From: a virus
Reading direction: 5' to 3' (one strand)
DNA length: 41,843 bases
Virus record (IMG/VR): IMGVR_UViG_3300027833_000096
Location: 1 to 41,843 of that record
Part shown: in pieces, positions 38,245 through 41,843 of the stretch
Layout: the number at the start of each line of letters is the position of its first letter
Numbering within the stretch: the stretch's first letter is position 1
Made by a program: the position numbers and the translations under genes
The notes under the pieces: generated by a model
What the model was told of the DNA's origin: nothing
Database searches by the model: none
The model's input: the letters and a program-made list of their open reading frames with translations, nothing else

Positions 38245-39519
38245 ATGCCTGTAAGAAAGCCTATAAGCAAACGTACAAGAGGATATAACGCTACTACTTT
38301 TATTGGAGAAGCAGTTGCTTATAATCCTTCTACTAATCCTTTATATAAAGATTTTGTAGATAAAGCTCCTTTAGGAACTGTTGGACTCTTTAAGATACCT
38401 CTAAATGGAGATGAATCTTCAGCTACTCGTGTAGCAGGATCTCTATCAGAAGGAGAAAAGTTCTTTATTGCTCAAGTTATGAGTAATGTTGGAGATAATA
38501 GAGGAGCTGGTCCTCATATTAAAAAGTCTAAAACTTTAGATTTAAAATCTATTTCTAGAAAAACTAAAAATGATTTTATTTTACCTGCTTCACAACTTAC
38601 TCATATTGGGTATAACGGTGTAGGAGGAGATTTAGAATTTGTATCAGGAGCTATTGTAAGAGATTATGATTATTCTATTGCAATTCTTGAAACTTCTGAA
38701 GAAAATCAACCTTATCCAACTTGGCAATATAACTATCAGCCTAAATCATCTGATACTAGCAAAGATATTGCATTTGGTATAGCTGAAAAAGCTAATAATC
38801 CTTTTTCTTTACAAAATAAAGAAGCTTCTCCTTTAGTTACTATTGAAGTTTTAATTAAAGGACAGGAAGGTGCTATTACTGAAACTTTTGATGTAGAAGA
38901 AGGAAGCAATGTTATTGTTGCGTCTGCTGCTTCTCATGGATTAATCGTAGGAGATATTTTACAACTTACTGTAGGAACTTCTAAAGTTTCTTATTTAGTA
39001 GAGAAAGTAGACACTACTGATATTACATTAAATACTGGGTTTATAGGAAAAACTGCTACAGGTTTAGCAGGAGATATTCTTACTGCTATTGAAGCTGTAG
39101 GTTTACAAATTAAATCTATTTATGAAGATGTACACTTTAGAGTATCTGTAAGAGGAGAACTTGAAGACAGTGCTATCTATTATACTTCTCCTTATTCTGT
39201 AGGATCTGGTTCTAGAACACAGGTTGAAAGAATGGAATATGAAGGAAACATATTTGATGGAGGTACTACTATTCATGCTAAATATGCTCCTAAATATGGA
39301 GAGTTAAACAGATTTAGAAAAGATGAGTATGCTTATGAAGTTATTAATCTTCAATATGTTGCAGAATATGAATCAGTAGCTATTCCAAATACTACAGATT
39401 CTCATTTAGGATATATTGAATTTGCTTTACCTATTACTTCTGGTGCTTTAACAGATGAAGGATATGTAAATGCTCCTGCTTCTCCTTTATCAGCAGTAAA
39501 AAGTGCTTTAGGTTTATAA
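38245..39519 (+). CDS. Putative structural protein (424 aa)
   Basis: A basic, disordered start (PVRKPISKRTRGYNATTF) leads to a beta-rich, Gly/Thr/Ser-rich body (GSNVIVASAASHGLIVGDILQL, YTSPYSVGSGSRTQVERMEYEGNIFDGGT). The body composition is typical of abundant virion surface proteins. It is followed by a strong terminator, as seen after the MCP, suggesting high expression. It might be a head fibre, auxiliary capsid or tail-tube-like protein; no specific assignment is possible. Confidence 0.5.
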   Translation: MPVRKPISKRTRGYNATTFIGEAVAYNPSTNPLYKDFVDKAPLGTVGLFKIPLNGDESSATRVAGSLSEGEKFFIAQVMSNVGDNRGAGPHIKKSKTLDLKSISRKTKNDFILPASQLTHIGYNGVGGDLEFVSGAIVRDYDYSIAILETSEENQPYPTWQYNYQPKSSDTSKDIAFGIAEKANNPFSLQNKEASPLVTIEVLIKGQEGAITETFDVEEGSNVIVASAASHGLIVGDILQLTVGTSKVSYLVEKVDTTDITLNTGFIGKTATGLAGDILTAIEAVGLQIKSIYEDVHFRVSVRGELEDSAIYYTSPYSVGSGSRTQVERMEYEGNIFDGGTTIHAKYAPKYGELNRFRKDEYAYEVINLQYVAEYESVAIPNTTDSHLGYIEFALPITSGALTDEGYVNAPASPLSAVKSALGL

Positions 39520-39560
39520 GAGTACTTGTAATATAATACATAAATTTATAATATATACTT

Positions 39561-39596
39561 AAAAGGAGTAAAGTTTAGCTACTTTACTCCTTTTTT
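39561..39596 (+). terminator. Intrinsic terminator after the 424-aa gene
   Basis: A perfect 14-bp stem (AAAAGGAGTAAAGT / ACTTTACTCCTTTT) with TTAGCT loop and a run of eight T. It closes the rightward unit; the next gene starts 12 nt behind it. Confidence 0.85.
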
Positions 39597-39608
39597 AATT
39601 TAAAAATC

Positions 39609-40283
39609 ATGGCAATAACAGTAAATCAAGTAATTAGTATTTTATCAGAAAGAGCAGGAAAGCCTTTTGATATTCCTTTTCAAGAAGAATTAAAAGTTAT
39701 AGCCGATTATTGGATTAGTTCTATATTAAAACAAGTTTTAGAAAAAAGACCTCAAGATAGATATAGATTTCAAGTTTCTTTTGTATTAGAATTAGAAAGA
39801 GTACCAGAGATAGAATGTCCAATAGAGTATGGGTGTGTTTTAAGAACAAAACAACAACTTCCAAAGCCTTCTAGAGGAGGAGGAGATACACTTTTTGATT
39901 ATATAGGTTCTGCTGATTTTAGAGATCCATGGAATAGAGCAATTCCTACAGCTTTTATGGACATAATGGCAAGTGAACCAATAGTAGGAAAAAGACCTAA
40001 ACCTTCTTATAGAAATGATTATATATATGTTTATGGGCATGATGCTAAAGAAGTTAAGTATATTGGAGTAAAAGGAGTTTTTACAGACTTTTCTAAACTT
40101 AGAGAACTACAATGTAAAGAAGGAGGATCTTGTTTTGAAGAAGATATTCCTTACCCTGTTACTGAAGATATTATACAACAAGCTATACAAGCTATTCTTT
40201 CTACTGAACTTAGACTTCAACCTCTTTTAGAAGATACAGAAGTAGAAGCTACTATTCCTCAACCTTTAAATAAACGTAAGTAA
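39609..40283 (+). CDS. Neck/ring protein, crAss-like (224 aa)
   Basis: Contains VLRTKQQLPKPSRGGGDTLFDYIGSADF, RNDYIYVYG and ELQCKEGGSCFEEDIPYPV…DIIQQAIQAILSTEL. This set (K-x-P-K-P…DYIGSAD, NDYIYVY, C-x-x-DIPYP) resembles the ring proteins stacked on the portal of crAss-like phages. The gene starts directly after a terminator, with too little room for a separate promoter, so it may be read through. Stop overlaps the next start (TAATG). Confidence 0.6.
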   Translation: MAITVNQVISILSERAGKPFDIPFQEELKVIADYWISSILKQVLEKRPQDRYRFQVSFVLELERVPEIECPIEYGCVLRTKQQLPKPSRGGGDTLFDYIGSADFRDPWNRAIPTAFMDIMASEPIVGKRPKPSYRNDYIYVYGHDAKEVKYIGVKGVFTDFSKLRELQCKEGGSCFEEDIPYPVTEDIIQQAIQAILSTELRLQPLLEDTEVEATIPQPLNKRK

Positions 40284-41050
40284 TGTTAATTAGAAAAGAA
40301 AAAGGAAGAGCTAAAAATATTAAAAAGCCTGATACTATAGGACAAGTAGATTTATATAAATCTTATGTTAATAACTTATTAAAATCTAGTAATTACTATA
40401 TTTTTAAATCTAATAAAGTTTTTATAGATACTAGAAAAAAGAAAGAAGTTTATAGAGAAGAGATAAACTTTCTTAAAGATAGGAAAGAATATCTATTATC
40501 AAAGATAGTACTTACTCCTTATGAAAAAAAGAGTTTAAATAAAACTAATACTCTTCTTTCTCATTATAAAAATACTATATCTGGATTAGAAAGTGGATTA
40601 GTTCTTTATATTACTTTTGAAAAGTTTAAAAATATACTAAAAACACATAACGAACTTTTACAAGAAAGACTTTTAACAGGATATAAATATACTATATCTC
40701 CTAAACTTGGTTACTTAGAAATGAGAGAAATTTCTAGGAATTTTGGTAAAAAAAGAGTAGATTTTGGAGAGACTAACAAAGCAAAAAGAAGACTATTAGA
40801 GAAAGGTCATAAAGAAGAAGATCTTTATAACTTAACTACTAATCCTACAAGTAAACTTAAATATGTTGTTTATTATGTAGATGATTCTTATACTATAGTT
40901 TATTGGGTAAAAGGAAAGTTTCCTAATTGTTCTGTATATAAGTTTAAGCCTTCTAGCGGACAAGTAGGAAAAGGATTTAAAAATAATATAGCAATTACTT
41001 TAAAAAAGAAACCTTACTTAAAGTCTTTGTATAACGTAATTTCTAAATAA
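40283..41050 (+). CDS. Basic virion-region protein (255 aa)
   Basis: Highly Lys-rich. The first half is a coiled coil (YREEINFLKDRKEYLLSKIV). The centre LGYLEMREISRNFGKKRVDFGETNKAKRRLLEKG, and a beta-rich KYVVYYVDDSYTIVYWVKG, match a conserved arrangement in Bacteroidota phage head-neck genes whose function I do not know. Start shares one base with the upstream ring gene, and the next gene follows 8 nt later. Confidence 0.5.
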   Translation: MLIRKEKGRAKNIKKPDTIGQVDLYKSYVNNLLKSSNYYIFKSNKVFIDTRKKKEVYREEINFLKDRKEYLLSKIVLTPYEKKSLNKTNTLLSHYKNTISGLESGLVLYITFEKFKNILKTHNELLQERLLTGYKYTISPKLGYLEMREISRNFGKKRVDFGETNKAKRRLLEKGHKEEDLYNLTTNPTSKLKYVVYYVDDSYTIVYWVKGKFPNCSVYKFKPSSGQVGKGFKNNIAITLKKKPYLKSLYNVISK

Positions 41051-41058
41051 TAATAAAA

Positions 41059-41841
41059 ATGGTTTATAAATTTGTATCATCTAAAGAAGTTATAACTAGA
41101 ATAATAAGAAAGAGTAAATTATCTAATACTTCTTATTTAGAAGATATTAAAGTATGGTTACCAGAAGGTATAAATGCTTTAAAAACAAAACATTCTGTTT
41201 CTCTTGTTTCTGCTCCTTTAGAAGTATCTAATCATATAGCTTATTTGCCTGATGATTTATCTTCTCTGGTAGGGATTCTTTACGAGGGGAAACGCCTTAG
41301 AATGTCAAGTAGTGATTTAGATTTTACTACTTTTCCTCTTCAACAACAAAAAACAATTACATCTTTTTATACTAACGTAGGTTCTCATGCTTCTCTTTCT
41401 AGTACTGAATTTAACAGTGGACAAGATATAATAGCACAATATTCTCAATGTAATGTTAATAGTTATAAGATAAATTTAGGAAATATTCATACTTCTTTTT
41501 GTGAAGGAAACATAGAAGTAATTTATAATAAACTTCCTGTAGATTGTGAAGGATTTTTATTAATTCCAGATAATACAGACTATAAACAAGCTTTAGAGTG
41601 GTATGTTTATCAACAAATGACTTTTGGAGGATATAAACTACCTGATCCTAGAATGGATTACACTTTTTGTACACAAGAATTTGAAAGGTTTGCAGCTAGG
41701 GCTTTAGCTAGTATTAAATATCCTTCTGTAGATAAAATGGAAACTACTTACAGATCTACTACTAATTTAGTTTTTCCTCAACATTATTGGGAACATTTTG
41801 GGCAAAACTTAGAACAAATTCAAGAAATAAGAGGACTATGA
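41059..41841 (+). CDS. Neck/ring or tail-tube protein (260 aa)
   Basis: EVITRIIRKSKLSNTSYLEDIKVWLPEGINAL, then PLEVSNHIAYLPDDLSSLVGILYEGKRL resembles the ring or tubular-tail proteins that follow the MCP in crAss-like podoviruses. The stop TGA (41839-41841) overlaps an ATG at 41838, which opens a further gene cut by the window edge. In other crAss-like genomes tail and large virion-RNA-polymerase genes follow this block. Confidence 0.6.
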   Translation: MVYKFVSSKEVITRIIRKSKLSNTSYLEDIKVWLPEGINALKTKHSVSLVSAPLEVSNHIAYLPDDLSSLVGILYEGKRLRMSSSDLDFTTFPLQQQKTITSFYTNVGSHASLSSTEFNSGQDIIAQYSQCNVNSYKINLGNIHTSFCEGNIEVIYNKLPVDCEGFLLIPDNTDYKQALEWYVYQQMTFGGYKLPDPRMDYTFCTQEFERFAARALASIKYPSVDKMETTYRSTTNLVFPQHYWEHFGQNLEQIQEIRGL

Positions 41842-41843
41842 GA

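Noticed and set aside
24475-41841. Recoding of TAG in the late genes, as in some crAss-like phages
   Set aside because: All late genes are full length with the standard code and end in TAA or TGA.
1-41843. tRNA genes, CRISPR array, diversity-generating retroelement, integrase
   Set aside because: No cloverleaf, no regular spacer array, no reverse transcriptase and no recombinase motifs seen.

Overview
The window is a strongly AT-rich stretch of a tailed double-stranded DNA phage, most probably a crAss-like (Crassvirales-type) podovirus of a Bacteroidota host. The reasons are: (i) the late block order HU/IHF-like protein, HAD phosphatase, PD-(D/E)XK nuclease, TerL of about 710 aa, portal of about 790 aa, scaffold-like protein, HK97-type major capsid protein of about 500 aa, then ring/neck proteins; (ii) a family-A DNA polymerase with SF1 and SF2 helicases, TOPRIM primase, ATP-dependent ligase, SSB and a RecT-like annealase; (iii) promoter-like boxes of the Bacteroidota type (TTG, 19-20 bp, TAnnTTTR) and A/T-rich leaders without clear Shine-Dalgarno sites. 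No integrase, repressor, tRNA or CRISPR was seen. Both ends are cut: the left end lies inside a radical-SAM gene and a new gene starts in the last bases.

Layout. Positions 1-23636 are transcribed leftward (minus strand). From the right: a small-gene cluster (23636-22661) closed by a strong terminator; a gene-poor 659-bp stretch with two families of short direct repeats (22393-22618); small membrane and unknown genes (22001-19908); a lysis cassette (M15 endolysin and two-TM holin candidate) with its own promoter, followed by a GroES-like co-chaperonin; then the replication and recombination module (PolA, SF2 helicase, RecT-like, SSB, primase, ligase). An accessory island at 7354-9490 interrupts it. 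Beyond lie a Gp157-like protein, a MazG-like pyrophosphatase, an SF1 helicase, a DUF932-like protein, a dNMP kinase and a partial SPL-like radical-SAM enzyme. Positions 24475-41841 are transcribed rightward and hold the packaging and virion genes.

Control. The 838-bp divergence region (23637-24474) carries a near-perfect 133-bp tandem duplication, each copy with an identical rightward promoter, then a leader hairpin and a third promoter whose -7 box ends only 3 bp before the first start codon. Intrinsic terminators follow several genes (SSB, the 12461 gene, RecT-like, the MCP, the 38245 gene). A divergent promoter pair with a 10-bp-arm palindrome lies upstream of polA, and an endolysin promoter has the same boxes. 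Nearly every stop codon is TAA, with TGA mainly where genes overlap; TAG stops were found only in two genes of the 7.3-9.5 kb island, which also carries long direct and inverted repeats.

The genes form one programme: nucleotide supply (dNMP kinase, MazG), replication and recombination on the left arm, and DNA packaging plus head and neck assembly on the right arm. The phage's own GroES probably helps fold the abundant capsid proteins. The most unusual items are the non-coding repeat architectures at 8075-8364, 22393-22618 and 23951-24318, and several small genes too short for routine ORF calling. All functional calls come from reading motifs by eye; no database search was run.
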